From: Pseudomonadota bacterium
Lineage (GTDB): Bacteria; Pseudomonadota; Gammaproteobacteria; Burkholderiales; Gallionellaceae
DNA length: 64,000 nucleotides
Reading direction: 5' to 3'
Assembly: GCA_021800795.1 (NCBI GenBank)
Contig: JAJYYO010000011.1
Coordinates: forward strand, 23,503-87,502
Of the stretch, positions 27,251 through 35,256 are shown piece by piece; within the stretch, counting starts at the first letter, position 1, and every line of letters begins with the position of its first letter. A program made the position numbers and the translations under genes. The notes under the pieces are model-generated. The model searched no databases. It was given only the letters and a program-made list of their open reading frames with translations, and was not told where the DNA came from.

Positions 27251-27299
27251 TGTGATTGTCGCGTAGAAATATCACAAGTTGACAATATCATAATGTGAT
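27251..27299. promoter_or_regulatory. TGTGAT/ATCACA half-sites before the marR-like gene
   Basis: TGTGAT (27251), ATCACA (27271) and TGTGAT (27294) form alternating inverted half-sites within the 117-base region ahead of the MarR-family gene. They could be an operator for that regulator or for a Crp/Fnr-type protein. Spacing (14 and 17 bases between half-sites) is wider than the standard Crp 6-base gap, so the binder is uncertain. Confidence 0.35.
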
Positions 27300-27338
27300 G
27301 TTAATTTACCGACACGTGATGAGCAGACAAAATATACG

Positions 27339-27776
27339 ATGAAAACCGGCTTAAGCAAGAATGAGTTCGAGTCGCTTTCCGACTTCCGTCATCAGTTGCG
27401 ATGTTTCATGCGCTTTAGTGAGCAACTGACCCATGAACATGGGGTTACCAATCTCCAGTATCTGTTGCTGCTGCATGTCAAGGGATATAAGGGACGTGAA
27501 TGGGCGACCATCAGCGAATTGGCTGTGAGGTTGCAATCACACCATCACGGTGTTGTGTCACTGGCATCGCGTTGCGAGAAGCTGGGCCTGGTATCCAGAA
27601 AACGCGGAACGGTGGATAAACGCGAGGTGGAAATACATCTCACGACGGCAGGCGACCAGTTGGTAACGGAGCTTGCCGGTCTGCATCGCAAGGAGTTGTC
27701 CGGTTTGCAGGGAATTTTCAATGTTCCCGGAATATTCAGTCCGCAACCTGACCAGACCATTGCTGATTCACCGTGA
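27339..27776 (+). CDS. MarR family transcriptional regulator
   Basis: The 145-residue protein has the MarR winged helix: LQYLLLLHVKG, ATISELAVRLQSHHHGVVSLASRCEKLGLVSRKRGTVDKREVEIHLTTAGDQLV. The DKR in the wing and the recognition helix are well formed. The histidine triplet within the recognition helix (SHHHG) is also seen in relatives. It heads a run of same-strand genes (CBS, HPP) and probably regulates them. The effector is unknown. Confidence 0.9.
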   Translation: MKTGLSKNEFESLSDFRHQLRCFMRFSEQLTHEHGVTNLQYLLLLHVKGYKGREWATISELAVRLQSHHHGVVSLASRCEKLGLVSRKRGTVDKREVEIHLTTAGDQLVTELAGLHRKELSGLQGIFNVPGIFSPQPDQTIADSP

Positions 27777-27872
27777 GAGCATAAGGCATGCGAATGAGTG
27801 TTGCTTCCATCGCCTTCAGCTTGCCGGCAAAATTTTACGGTTAAACGCGTTTCTCTAAAAGACGATAAAAAT

Positions 27873-28499
27873 ATGATGCCGAAGTTTCCTGACAATACGG
27901 ATGACATTCCAGACGACAATGTGTCCGAGATGGAGTTGACCGACGACGACGTTCTGGATGCGATGCGGCATATTCCCGGTTATCTGGATATCACCATAGA
28001 AGATTTTCGTGAAATATACCATCTGGCACATCGTCATGCGGTTGGGCGCCTGTTCGCGGGAGTTACGGCCGGCAGCATCATGCGGACTGACGTAGAACCC
28101 CTGCAGCCGAGTATTACGCTCGATCAGGCGGCAAAAACACTTGCCGATTCAAACTACAAAGGGCTGCCGGTGGTGGATGCCGAAGGCCGTGTGGTCGGCA
28201 TGCTCACGGAAACGGATTTCCTGAAACGCCTGAAGGCTGACAGCTTTCTGGAATTGTTGCTGAAAATGCTCGATGATACGTTTGAGTTTACGCACTGTTG
28301 CCATGATACGACAGTTGGTCAGGCCATGACGAAACCGCCAGTCACGGTCAGAGCAGACGCGGGATTCCTGGCAATTGTGGAAGCGTTTCATTGCCATCCC
28401 GGACGCAGTATGGCGGTGGTAGATGCTGAGGGACATTTGCTGGGCTTGTTGCTGCGCAAGGACTTTTTCGCGGCATACAAGTTAAGAGAATTATCATGA
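27873..28499 (+). CDS. CBS-domain protein
   Basis: A 208-residue soluble protein with a short acidic N-terminal region and a tandem CBS pair. CBS1 spans roughly 70-125 (TAGSIMRTDVEPLQPSITLDQAAKTLADSNYKGLPVVDAEGRVVGMLTETDFL). CBS2 spans about 145-205 (VGQAMTKPPVTVRADAGFLAIVEAF ... MAVVDAEGHLLGLLLRKDFF). CBS pairs bind adenosine nucleotides and tune partner proteins. Its stop overlaps the HPP gene start (ATGA), so the HPP membrane protein is the likely partner; the two are often fused or adjacent. Two ATGs occur at 27873 and 27876, with no strong ribosome-binding site. Confidence 0.88.
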   Translation: MMPKFPDNTDDIPDDNVSEMELTDDDVLDAMRHIPGYLDITIEDFREIYHLAHRHAVGRLFAGVTAGSIMRTDVEPLQPSITLDQAAKTLADSNYKGLPVVDAEGRVVGMLTETDFLKRLKADSFLELLLKMLDDTFEFTHCCHDTTVGQAMTKPPVTVRADAGFLAIVEAFHCHPGRSMAVVDAEGHLLGLLLRKDFFAAYKLRELS

Positions 28500-29044
28500 A
28501 ATTTCGTGAATATATTTACAAAATGAAAGGCTCAACCCGTGGCACGCCACCGCGAGTCAGCAATACCGAAATCCTCTGGTCATGGATAGGCGCATTTTTG
28601 GGTATATCGGTTGTAGCTTGGCTGGATCACTTTTTTTTCGAAGGGACTGATCTCTCACTGATGGTCGGCTCTCTGGGCGCCTCATCCGTTCTCATTTACG
28701 GTGCGATACGAAGCCCTTTGGCTCAACCGCGCAATTTGGTGGGGGGGCATTTCCTCTCCGCTATCGTAGGCGTCAGCTGCTGGAAGATTTTTCACCAATA
28801 TCCATGGCTCGCGGAGGCGATGGCTGTTGCTACTTCCATCGCTATCATGCATGCCAGCAGGACGTTGCATCCGCCTGCCGCCGCTACGGCACTGATAGCG
28901 GTAATCGGATCTCCGGTACTTCATAAATTGGGATATTTATACGTACTGATACCGGCTACCATAGCGCCATTAATTTTGCTTTTTGTAGCATTGCTGGTGA
29001 ATAACATACCGGCCTCGCGGCGTTACCCTGAAATCTGGTTTTGA
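28496..29044 (+). CDS. HPP family membrane protein
   Basis: The 182-residue protein has four to five membrane helices and the defining HPP motif in SRTLHPPAAATALIAVIGSP. It also has LMVGSLGASSVLIYGAIRSPLAQPRNLVGGHFLSA, both characteristic of the family. Plant and cyanobacterial HPP proteins have been linked to nitrite transport across membranes; whether this one moves nitrite is inference. Start ATG 28496 is coupled to the CBS gene. Confidence 0.9.
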   Translation: MKFREYIYKMKGSTRGTPPRVSNTEILWSWIGAFLGISVVAWLDHFFFEGTDLSLMVGSLGASSVLIYGAIRSPLAQPRNLVGGHFLSAIVGVSCWKIFHQYPWLAEAMAVATSIAIMHASRTLHPPAAATALIAVIGSPVLHKLGYLYVLIPATIAPLILLFVALLVNNIPASRRYPEIWF

Positions 29045-29083
29045 ATTGAAAGATTAATTTGAAAATGAAAGGATGGTAAGCAT

Positions 29084-29398
29084 ATGCAACTGCCCGATAC
29101 TGATGAAGAAGGATACCTGGTCGATCCGCTAACCTGGGATGAAGAGATTGCCCGTGAGTTCGCCAGCCAGGAAAGTATTCAACTGACGGAAGATCACTGG
29201 GATGCGATTAATTTCATGCGCGAATATTACGCCGAACATCAGATCGCGCCCGATGTTCGTCACGTGATGAAGCATCTGGCCGGGCGGCTGGGTTCCGAGT
29301 CCCGCAACAGGATATTTGAGCTGTTTCCGTACGGTTATGTGAAGCAGGCATGCAAGATAGCTGGCATGAAACGTCCGAGAGCATGGAGTACGGGTTGA
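29084..29398 (+). CDS. DsrC/TusE-like sulfur-relay protein, cysteine variant
   Basis: The 104-residue protein has the DsrC fold sequence: DEEGYLVDPLTWDEEIAREFA, EDHWDAINFMREYYAEHQIAPDVRHVMKHL and the C-terminal arm FPYGYVKQACKIAGMKRP. The inner cysteine of the arm (QACKIAG) is present, but the penultimate cysteine used by both DsrC and TusE is replaced; the tail ends RAWSTG. It therefore cannot perform the usual persulfide or trisulfide chemistry and may be a regulatory relative. AAAGGATGG precedes ATG 29084. No dsrAB or tusBCD genes are in the window. Confidence 0.87.
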   Translation: MQLPDTDEEGYLVDPLTWDEEIAREFASQESIQLTEDHWDAINFMREYYAEHQIAPDVRHVMKHLAGRLGSESRNRIFELFPYGYVKQACKIAGMKRPRAWSTG

Positions 29399-29881
29399 GT
29401 CCTTTGCAGCGCCCTGAACCCGGGAAAACCTTGGGGAACCGCGGATTTAATCCGTTCGTGCTCAGCCAATATTATTTACGTTAGAGCCTGATAAAATAAT
29501 TCATTAGGGCGTCATACCGGCGCAGGCCGGTATCCATCAATAAAAAGAGACCGCGAAGCGGACAAAATCAAGGTGTTGTCCCATTTCGCGGGAATTTTTT
29601 AATCAACTGGATTCCGGCCTGCGCCGGAATGACGCAATTTTGGCCTGACGGACAATCCGGGGTAAATACATGGCAATCAATTTGTTATGCCACTCTCTTT
29701 GACAAGTTCAGGGCGAACGAGTGATTTATTCGCTGTTTCCCCTGGATAGTTTGCCGATGAGCGAGACTCTGTAGGGGCAAAGTTGTGCGTGGTGCTCTCT
29801 CCTGAGAAATACCTCACGGCACGATGCGTATGGCTTTAGCCAGCCTGCATCTACCCCCTCAAAAAAAATTGAAAGTATATC
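29399..29881. other. Intergenic region without a gene
   Basis: Of these 483 bases, 29511-29633 is a family A inverted repeat. The rest (29634-29881) shows no credible ORF, tRNA or clear promoter. It ends in an A-run shortly before the TTG start of the next gene. Confidence 0.5.
29511..29633. repeat. REP-like inverted-repeat element, family A copy 2
   Basis: It begins GTCATACCGGCGCAGGCCGG and ends GGCCTGCGCCGGAATGAC. The layout and length are the same as at 9942 and 45941, including the interior GCGGACAAAAT and TGTTGTCC segments, but the arm hairpins use GGC/GCC sequence. It lies after the DsrC-like gene. Confidence 0.8.
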
Positions 29882-30844
29882 TTGGCACCACAATTTAGAA
29901 AATTTATCGGACTGCTCCTCATCGGCGAAATGACATCGCTTGCGTATATCGGCGGGATAGCCGAGATTGCCGCCTTGACCGGTATCGCCTATGTTCTTTT
30001 TCCGGAACTCGCCGCTTTGGCCTATGATGTTTTTACCCGTCCCAGGGGAACATGGGCCAAAGCGCCGATCATGTTGATTGTTACTCCGTTGCTTACTGCC
30101 ATAATCGGCGTATTGATCGAACAGAACCTGGGTTATAGCGTCGTGTCTGTTTTACTGGCTATCTCATCTGCATTGCTGCTCATCAAACTGTTAAATTCCC
30201 CCATTGCACCAGCCATTTCGGCCGGATTACTCCCGATTGTCCTGGAAGAAAAAAGCTGGGGGTATCCCGCCTCAATTATTTTGGGTACCTCGTTATTGGT
30301 GCTCAGTTTGTTCATTTATAAAAAAATATTTTCCACGCTTATCGACAAGACAACAAATTTGGCAGACGTGATCGACGACATTGTCGAACTGCCACCCAGG
30401 CATTATTCATGGCTGCCTTTCTTTGTGATTTTTTTGCTGGCTGATATTTATCTGGCAAAACTGACCGGGTTGCGCTTCATCATTTTTCCTCCGCTCATCG
30501 TGATTGCCTTTGAAATGTTTGCCCATTCAGAGGTCTGCCCATGGGCAGGCAAGCCTGTTCTGCTGGTGCTTGCCTGCATGCTGACGGCAACCGTCGGTGT
30601 CAGTGCCGTGATGGCATTGGGTAACAGTCCTCTGGCGGTTGTCATTGTCATTGCCTTTGCGATGGGCATAATCAGGGCATTCAGGCTGCACGCGCCTCCT
30701 GCGGTTGCGGTCGGACTATTGCCTTTTGTGATTGAACACCCTGATTTTTGGTTCCCGCTCGCAGTCGGTACCGGCACATCGCTGCTAGCCGGAATATTCA
30801 TTATTTATCGTACTTTTATTCTTCAAAAAAATGCTCAAGTTTAG
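29882..30844 (+). CDS. Duplicated HPP-like integral membrane protein
   Basis: A 320-residue protein with about ten hydrophobic segments. The two halves look like an internal repeat: LNSPIAPAISAGLLPIVLEEKSWGYPASIILGTSLL in the first half corresponds to RLHAPPAVAVGLLPFVIEHPDFWFPLAVGTGTSLLAG in the second. The HAPPA element resembles the HPP motif, and the protein follows an authentic HPP gene. It starts with TTG at 29882 after GAAAG; ATG 29930 would cut into the first helix. Transport of a small anion such as nitrite is possible but unproven. Confidence 0.75.
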   Translation: MAPQFRKFIGLLLIGEMTSLAYIGGIAEIAALTGIAYVLFPELAALAYDVFTRPRGTWAKAPIMLIVTPLLTAIIGVLIEQNLGYSVVSVLLAISSALLLIKLLNSPIAPAISAGLLPIVLEEKSWGYPASIILGTSLLVLSLFIYKKIFSTLIDKTTNLADVIDDIVELPPRHYSWLPFFVIFLLADIYLAKLTGLRFIIFPPLIVIAFEMFAHSEVCPWAGKPVLLVLACMLTATVGVSAVMALGNSPLAVVIVIAFAMGIIRAFRLHAPPAVAVGLLPFVIEHPDFWFPLAVGTGTSLLAGIFIIYRTFILQKNAQV

Positions 30845-30914
30845 ACACTCATCATTAAAATAGCAGTCGTCACCTGTCCTCCCCTTGCGGGTAATACCTT
30901 GAATTGAGAGAGCC

Positions 30915-31394
30915 ATGATTGAATTTACCACCCTTGTTACCCTGAGCATTCTGTATCTGATTTTTTTCCGTTCCGGCAAGACGCCGCCGCTGGAAAATCC
31001 GCTGGTCATCGAACGACCCGGGCAATATCACATGACGTTGGCTCCTCACCTGAATCTGGCGCAACCCTTTATCGAGGAACTCGCGCGCCGTATCGGACCC
31101 TCTGATGAAGCATCCTGCGAGACGAAATACTTCGAGGTGCGCGACAGGCAGGTTACCTCGCATGGTTTTGAGTTTTATCTGCTGGCCATCACCCGCCGCC
31201 GCGGGATGTTGTTTTTTCAGGCGGCACGTCCGTTGACCAAGGATCAAACCGGACAGCTTCACACTATCAGCGAATTTGCCCGCAGCGTACTGGCGCGTTT
31301 TCCGGACGACGATGAACATGTGCTCTGCGAAGAAATCGTCACAGCCGTGCAGCAAGTGGCCGGGCAACGTGGTATGCAGGCCAGAACGCTCTGA
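30915..31394 (+). CDS. Hypothetical membrane-anchored protein
   Basis: A 159-residue protein not recognised. One N-terminal membrane helix (about residues 3-18) is followed by a short basic/proline linker. A soluble domain then contains CETKYFEVRDRQ, GFEFYLLAITRRRGMLFFQAARPL and a C-terminal helix-rich part. Likely anchored with the domain in the cytoplasm. GAGAG stands before ATG 30915. It follows the HPP-like gene by 70 bases and is convergent with the uracil-DNA glycosylase gene. Confidence 0.7.
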   Translation: MIEFTTLVTLSILYLIFFRSGKTPPLENPLVIERPGQYHMTLAPHLNLAQPFIEELARRIGPSDEASCETKYFEVRDRQVTSHGFEFYLLAITRRRGMLFFQAARPLTKDQTGQLHTISEFARSVLARFPDDDEHVLCEEIVTAVQQVAGQRGMQARTL

Positions 31395-31405
31395 TCCGCC
31401 TCGTA

Positions 31406-31987
31406 TTATGCTTCGAGTGCCTCGGATACTCGCCGTTGAAGCACAGGAACCAGCTCTTTCTCGAACCACGGATTTCGCTTAAGCCAAATATTATTTCGCG
31501 GACTTGGGTGCGGAAGAGGGATAATTTCGGGCCAATAAGATCGCCAATCCCGAACCGTCCCGGTAAGTGAGGATCGCTTCCCATTCATGTGATATGCCTG
31601 CGCATACTGCCCAACAGCCAGCGTAACTTCAAGATGGTGCAGGTGACCGAGAAGTCGATTGCGCCATGCATGCACGCATTCAGGCCGTGGCGGAAGGTCG
31701 CCGGATTTACCCGTGCCGGGAAAACACAGGCCCATTGGCAGAATAGCTATCTGCTTCGAGTCGTAAAAGACTTCGCGCGTCACCCCCATCCATTCACGCA
31801 AACGGTCTCCGCTGGCATCGTCAAAAGGCAGACCGGATTCATGAACCTTTTTTCCCGGCGCCTGGCCTGCAATTAATAACCGAGCCTGCGGGTGAATCTG
31901 TAAAACGGGCCGGGTTCCATGTGGCAGATGTGCCTCGCATATGGTGCAGGCGCGTGCCTCGGCAAGCAGAGATGCAAATGAAGTCAT
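31406..31987 (-). CDS. Uracil-DNA glycosylase family protein
   Basis: The 193-residue protein has the UDG-superfamily motifs: LIAGQAPGKKVHESGLPFDDASGDRLREWMGV (motif 1 region) and LPHPSPRNNIWLKRNPWF (motif 2 region). Two cysteines in ACTICEAHLP recall the Fe-S-containing family 4/5 enzymes, but the full four-cysteine set is not evident. It would remove uracil or other damaged bases from DNA. ATG 31987 overlaps the stop of a 62-residue gene (ATGA). Exact UDG family uncertain. Confidence 0.85.
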   Translation of the reverse strand: MTSFASLLAEARACTICEAHLPHGTRPVLQIHPQARLLIAGQAPGKKVHESGLPFDDASGDRLREWMGVTREVFYDSKQIAILPMGLCFPGTGKSGDLPPRPECVHAWRNRLLGHLHHLEVTLAVGQYAQAYHMNGKRSSLTGTVRDWRSYWPEIIPLPHPSPRNNIWLKRNPWFEKELVPVLQRRVSEALEA

Positions 31988-32172
31988 GGGGAGATTTCTT
32001 CGTGACAGGCGAGCAACCAGGCCCCCCACGGCTGGAAGACAGAGCGAAGCGGGCTTGCGTCCAAGCGCAGATCATAGGCGCGTGGGTGCGGCGTCTCGTT
32101 CGCTCGCTGTTGGTCGCCTTCGACATTCTCCGTCGAGTTAAGAGTGAGCATCTCCCGCCTATTGCTGTACAT
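31984..32172 (-). CDS. Small 62-aa hypothetical protein
   Basis: A short frame of 62 codons begins with ATG 32172, preceded by a very good ribosome-binding site (GGAAGGAG, 7 bases away). It ends in an ATGA overlap with the glycosylase start. The product (MYSNRREMLTLN..., ending WLLACHEEISP) has no recognisable domain. Signals at both ends make it more than a chance frame. It sits 16 bases after the DUF488 gene, so the three form one operon. It could be a real small protein or a leader for coupled translation of the glycosylase. Confidence 0.6.
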   Translation of the reverse strand: MYSNRREMLTLNSTENVEGDQQRANETPHPRAYDLRLDASPLRSVFQPWGAWLLACHEEISP

Positions 32173-32188
32173 TGCTTTCTCCTTCCAA

Positions 32189-32539
32189 CTAATGGAATAA
32201 CCAGCTGTTTTCCTGGATGACGACCGCCTGGTTATGCTCCTCATCCTTGGCGCCATAGACGAGTGTCACGACGCCTTTGTCCAGCTCTTGTTTCAAGATA
32301 CGGATTTGCTCGCTATTTTCTTTTAGTTCAGCAAGATATCGTTCCTTGAACTCTTCCCACCTGCCCGTGTCGTGAGCAAACCATTTTCTGAGCTCCGTGC
32401 CGGGGGCAATGTCTTTGAGCCACAGATCAATACTTGCTTTTTCCTTGGTTAAACCGCGCGGCCAGAGCCTGTCTACGAGGATACGCCGACCATCATGCTC
32501 GTCCGGTTGTTCATATACTCTTTTAATCCTGATTTTCAT
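32189..32539 (-). CDS. DUF488 family protein (YeaO-like)
   Basis: The 116-residue protein shows the DUF488 pattern: [67 protein letters not shown], then [18 protein letters not shown]. The function of the family is unknown, though it recurs beside stress and repair genes. ATG 32539 is set by alignment with YeaO; another ATG lies seven codons upstream. First gene of the DUF488 / 62-aa / UDG operon. Confidence 0.88.
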   Translation of the reverse strand: MKIRIKRVYEQPDEHDGRRILVDRLWPRGLTKEKASIDLWLKDIAPGTELRKWFAHDTGRWEEFKERYLAELKENSEQIRILKQELDKGVVTLVYGAKDEEHNQAVVIQENSWLFH

Positions 32540-32622
32540 GGTTTGCTCATAAGCTGTCATCTGTAGCCTGAAAATTTTTCCGCGTGAATATTGTCGTTTC
32601 CATAGCTAGTTTCTAGCAGAAA

Positions 32623-33465
32623 TCAGGTCGAACCTGTCAATGAGCGCAGTCCTTCCAGTGCCTGATGGATAACCGGATTGTCGTGCTCCTTCGGGTAGAC
32701 CATGTAGGTGGGGTGTGCATAGCTCGGCGCGCCAACCACCGCATGTAAGCGTCCGATGGAAATCAGCGGTTCAGCCATACGTTCCGGCAAATAGCAGGTG
32801 CCTCCATTTGCAAGGATCAGTTGCACACCCAACCAACCGATGTTGACCGTTTGCTGCGGCGCTTCCAGATAGGGGTAATCCTGTGTGTGTTTGATGTCGA
32901 AAGCCGGCCCCCACTCGACATAGATGTAGTCGGCTTCCGGTTTTGTATCGCCTTCCCGACTACTTACCAGCATCAGTGTCTCGTCAAAGAGATGTTCGAT
33001 GATAAGACCCGGGCTGTGACTCGGAGTGTACATCAGCCCGATGTCGAGTGTGCCCTCGATCAGATGCCGCATCAGATCCTCTTCGAAGCCGATTTCGGAA
33101 CGAATACTTACATTTGTTGTTCGTTCACTCATCCAACTCATCCAGGCGGGCAGCAGGCCATCCCAGAGCGCAATGCGTCCGCCGATGCGCAGGGCGCCCC
33201 GATAGCGGCTGGGTAACCCAACGCGCTGACGCGCCTGCTCCGCAGTGAGAATCAGACGTTTGGCGTATTCGAAAAAACGGCGCCCACCCGTTGTAAGGGT
33301 GGCGCCCGAACGGTTACGCACAAATAAATGCACCCCCAATTCTTCCTCCAGTCGCTGGATGCGTGCGCTCACAGTCGATTGTGTCAAATGCAGCTTTCTC
33401 GATGCCTCGATAAAGCTTCCATGTGCTGCGATGGCTAAAAAAGTTCGTGCCTGATCAATATCCAC
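32623..33465 (-). CDS. LysR family transcriptional regulator
   Basis: The 280-residue protein has the LysR winged helix at the N-terminus (DQARTFLAIAAHGSFIEASRKLHLTQSTVSARIQRLEEELGVHLFVR) and a periplasmic-binding-like effector domain from about residue 90. It starts with GTG 33465. It is divergent from a two-gene unit of unknown function, with a perfect inverted repeat in between that looks like its operator. The effector is not predictable from sequence. Confidence 0.93.
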   Translation of the reverse strand: MDIDQARTFLAIAAHGSFIEASRKLHLTQSTVSARIQRLEEELGVHLFVRNRSGATLTTGGRRFFEYAKRLILTAEQARQRVGLPSRYRGALRIGGRIALWDGLLPAWMSWMSERTTNVSIRSEIGFEEDLMRHLIEGTLDIGLMYTPSHSPGLIIEHLFDETLMLVSSREGDTKPEADYIYVEWGPAFDIKHTQDYPYLEAPQQTVNIGWLGVQLILANGGTCYLPERMAEPLISIGRLHAVVGAPSYAHPTYMVYPKEHDNPVIHQALEGLRSLTGST

Positions 33466-33495
33466 CTGTTTGACAGCCTTATGTATCGTTTATTC

Positions 33496-33520
33496 CGATA
33501 TTGTATATAAATTAATATCG
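33496..33520. promoter_or_regulatory. Candidate LysR-type operator
   Basis: CGATATT (33496-33502), an 11-base A/T-rich spacer and AATATCG (33514-33520) make a perfect inverted repeat with the T-N11-A geometry of LysR sites. It lies 31 bases upstream of the lysR start and 76 bases upstream of the divergent gene. Confidence 0.6.
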
Positions 33521-33596
33521 TTTGATTTGTATTTGTGCGCCACGGTAACATCATTAAAAGACGTATTTTAAATGCATTAAATAAGGGGTCGCAAGC

Positions 33597-34031
33597 ATGA
33601 CTGTACAAATCAAGACGAAAATGGGCATCGGGGGCTACTTCATCAGCCCGGAGGGATGGGAAGATGAAGCCGCGCGCAAATTAGCCAATATTAATCGCTT
33701 AGAACCTGAATATGCCAAACGAAAAAAAATGAATTCAAAAAATATTGTGATCGTTGGTTTGTTGTCAATGGCTGTTTCCTCAACAGCAGTTGCGGGGCCT
33801 GATTGGGAAATCATTGATAAAGCTGAAGCAGACAAAATATCTCATGAACATGCGTTCATGAGTAACGATACGAAGAAAATTGTTGTTTTACTCGACCATG
33901 GTCCACGCGCAATATCGACTCCCTATATGAATGAGGAGCGTAAATCAGAGTTAAAGCAGACAGGCGATTCCCGGAGTTCGGACAGTCCGACAGGGCTTGC
34001 GCAACCGGACGCAATCGGAGTCGCAAAATGA
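33597..34031 (+). CDS. Hypothetical protein, possible exported C-terminal part
   Basis: A 144-residue product not recognised. AAGGGG precedes ATG 33597. The first 44 residues are soluble (GGYFISPEGWEDEAARKLANINRLEPEYAKRKK). Then comes a sequence that looks like a signal peptide (MNSKNIVIVGLLSMAVSSTAVAG) at residues 45-67, then a polar region ending SDSPTGLAQPDAIGVAK. Either translation also begins at ATG 33729, giving a 100-residue exported protein, or the hydrophobic stretch is a membrane anchor. Its stop overlaps the next gene (ATGA). Confidence 0.6.
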   Translation: MTVQIKTKMGIGGYFISPEGWEDEAARKLANINRLEPEYAKRKKMNSKNIVIVGLLSMAVSSTAVAGPDWEIIDKAEADKISHEHAFMSNDTKKIVVLLDHGPRAISTPYMNEERKSELKQTGDSRSSDSPTGLAQPDAIGVAK

Positions 34032-34603
34032 GTACGCCTGCCTATTCGACATTGTTTTCTTGCCTGTACGACGAACCGGAACCCTTCGGTTACCTCGGTT
34101 GTGGCGCCCACTACTCTGTTTTTCGCAGCGTCGAATGGCTCGACGTGGTTCGAGCACCCTTGGCGGTGCCGGAGGTTCATGACTTTGCCGTCATATGGGA
34201 CGATGATCACGACACCCGTGTCCTTGACGCGATTGAGATGATTTACATGGCGGGATTGCTGTCTCCCATCCAGTTTATCGGTGAACGCAAGGGCAGGCTA
34301 CATGCCATAGTCGCTGCGAAATTCTACTTTGCGCATAGTCAGGATACGCTTAATGCGTATATACAACAGCTCAATGATATATCCGGCGCTCTGAACCACG
34401 GGGATTCCTGGACCACCAAGGTCGGCGTGTTCGAACGCTCCCCGGACACGGATCACCGTACCGCCTTATACGGTTTGATTGATGCCGACGAGCACCGCGT
34501 GATCACATACGTGAGAAATATCGATTCGCTGTGGAATCTTGGAGCTAAAACATTCACCCCTTGGCATTATCCAAACACCAATCATTCCTTTTCTACCGAT
34601 TAA
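34028..34603 (+). CDS. Hypothetical protein
   Basis: A 191-residue soluble protein, not recognised. Notable stretches are FGYLGCGAHYSVFRSVEWLDV, HDFAVIWDDDHDTRVLDAIEMIYMAGLLSPIQFIGERKG and DSWTTKVGVFERSPDTDHRTALYGLIDADEHRVITYV. The acidic WDDDHDTR and several histidines could bind metal, but that is speculation. Translationally coupled to the preceding gene and probably controlled by the divergent LysR regulator. Confidence 0.65.
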   Translation: MSTPAYSTLFSCLYDEPEPFGYLGCGAHYSVFRSVEWLDVVRAPLAVPEVHDFAVIWDDDHDTRVLDAIEMIYMAGLLSPIQFIGERKGRLHAIVAAKFYFAHSQDTLNAYIQQLNDISGALNHGDSWTTKVGVFERSPDTDHRTALYGLIDADEHRVITYVRNIDSLWNLGAKTFTPWHYPNTNHSFSTD

Positions 34604-34718
34604 GCGGCGCACGCAGGATAACGTTGTATGAGCAGTGGAGGGCGCAACTTGGGGAAGTTTTCAGGAAACTAACCCAGCACAAAGAGTTAAGCCGCTTTGA
34701 AGGGCTTACAAATTAAAG

Positions 34719-34735
34719 CCCCGGCTTTGCCGGGG
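34719..34735 (+). terminator. GC-rich hairpin after the orphan pair
   Basis: CCCCGGC-TTT-GCCGGGG forms a perfect 7-bp stem about 115 bases after the orphan gene's stop. There is no T-run after it, so termination strength is uncertain. Confidence 0.5.
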
Positions 34736-34769
34736 GACACTTAATCATTTTGACTTTGGGGGAAACTGT

Positions 34770-35256
34770 GTTGATGCATAAATTGATCGAAAGAAAATTC
34801 GACAAATGGGCAAGCGAAAATCCAGCAGTTGCTCAAAGACGAGGGTGTCGCCATGAATCACGGCATTACCTCAACGGATGCCGACAGCGGAGACACTATT
34901 CCGGGAGGCGGTGATTTCATTGATAAGTGTTTTCCCGGAAGGCGAATTGCCGCATCTTTCGCTTGTTCTGGACAAAATGCAGCGTAGCGGGCTCGAAATT
35001 TTTGACGTGGAGAATCTGCGCCGGCACTATGCGAATACGCTAGGGATTTGGGCGGAGCGATTTGAGCAAAATAGCCAACATATATCCGGTCGCTAGTCGA
35101 TGAAAAAAATATCGGATCTGGCGTATCTATCTGGCAGGCTGCGCGCATGCATTCGAAACCGACCAGATTTCAATTTATCAGATTGTTTGCCGTAAGGCAG
35201 GAAGGCCGGCAGCGTCACTTCCATGGTCAAGGCATTATATGTACGAAAAGGCATAG
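34770..35256 (+). pseudogene. Cyclopropane-fatty-acyl-phospholipid synthase remnant
   Basis: The C-terminus of a Cfa-type methyltransferase can be read only by changing frame. LLKDEGVAMNHGITSTDADSG...GGGDFIDK (from about 34834) is followed in another frame by VFPEGELPHLSLVLDKMQRSGLEIFDVENLRRHYANTLGIWAERFE (to 35090). A third switch gives LVDEKKYRIWRIYLAGCAHAFETDQISIYQI and SLPWSRHYMYEKA with a stop at 35254-35256. A short N-terminal-like MHKLIERKFDKWASENP precedes it, suggesting a large internal deletion that removed the SAM-binding part. The gene is clearly dead. Confidence 0.82.
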
